A stretch of 13,991 nt of DNA, taken from positions 2,680 through 16,670 of the forward strand of contig CALMAP010000059.1 in NCBI GenBank assembly GCA_937859825.1. The letters run 5' to 3'. Within the stretch, counting starts at the first letter, position 1, and the number at the start of each line of letters is the position of its first letter. The notes beneath the pieces are model-generated. The model did not search any database. It was not told where the DNA came from and saw only the letters and a list, made by a program, of their open reading frames with translations. Both the position numbers and the translations under genes were made by a program. The stretch is from an uncultured Terriglobus sp. (GTDB lineage Bacteria; Acidobacteriota; Terriglobia; Terriglobales; Acidobacteriaceae). Below, piece by piece: positions 13,991-13,991 of this stretch.

Positions 13991-13991
13991 T

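Noticed and set aside
1..13991. Transposase, integrase, tRNA or CRISPR features that would explain an island
   Set aside because: None is visible; the only clear long repeat is the 28-base pair already reported.

Overview
The window looks like accessory DNA from a diderm (Gram-negative type) bacterium. It starts with the C-terminus of a probable outer-membrane beta-barrel protein ending in Phe. Base composition is moderately GC-rich, and ATG and GTG starts with AGGAG-type ribosome sites are used. The mix (alginate-export-like porin, CocE/NonD hydrolases, WYL regulator, TetX-like flavoenzyme) would fit an Acidobacteriota or proteobacterial genome, but I cannot fix the taxon. I see no rRNA, tRNA, CRISPR array, insertion sequence or complete phage gene.

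Layout. 3-179: 3' end of a porin-like gene. 234-842 (+): SAM-dependent O-methyltransferase. About 964-1135 (-): remnant of an EmrB-type MFS N-terminus. 2622-1144 (-) and 4339-2624 (-): a tight hydrolase-exporter pair, CocE-type hydrolase followed by a DHA2-type MFS pump. It is divergent from a Tet-repressor-class regulator (4412-4990, +). Between them lies a palindrome closely matching the classical tet operator tetO1. 5851-5132 (-) and 5933-6334 (+): WYL/YafY-type regulator divergent from a VOC protein. 6596-8362 (+): a second CocE-type hydrolase. 8991-8386 (-) and 9085-9954 (+): TetR regulator divergent from a small alpha/beta hydrolase, followed by a small membrane protein (9994-10374). 10555-10916: frameshifted SnoaL/NTF2-like gene. 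10917-11360: gene-poor stretch. 11361-12488 and 12485-13785 (+): TetX-like flavin monooxygenase overlapping by 4 bases a frameshifted MFS exporter. 13990-13742 (-): 3' end of an unrecognised gene.

How the parts may work together. The locus reads as a patchwork of small detoxification or catabolic modules, each pairing enzymes (hydrolases, methyltransferase, flavin monooxygenase, VOC protein) with an exporter and/or a divergent one-component regulator. The tet theme is the most striking: a Tet-class repressor plus a tetO-like operator control a hydrolase and pump instead of tetA, and a TetX-family enzyme sits about 7 kb away. The repressor carries an apparent in-frame loss of about 19 residues, removing half of the recognition helix. 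A 28-base element containing the inverted repeat GGCAC-N3-GTGCC occurs at the start codon of the second TetR gene and again upstream of the second CocE hydrolase (27/28 identical). It suggests either a shared operator or the scar of a lost regulator gene. Two single-base frameshifts and one or two gene remnants show that the region is being remodelled, unless the frameshifts are sequencing errors.
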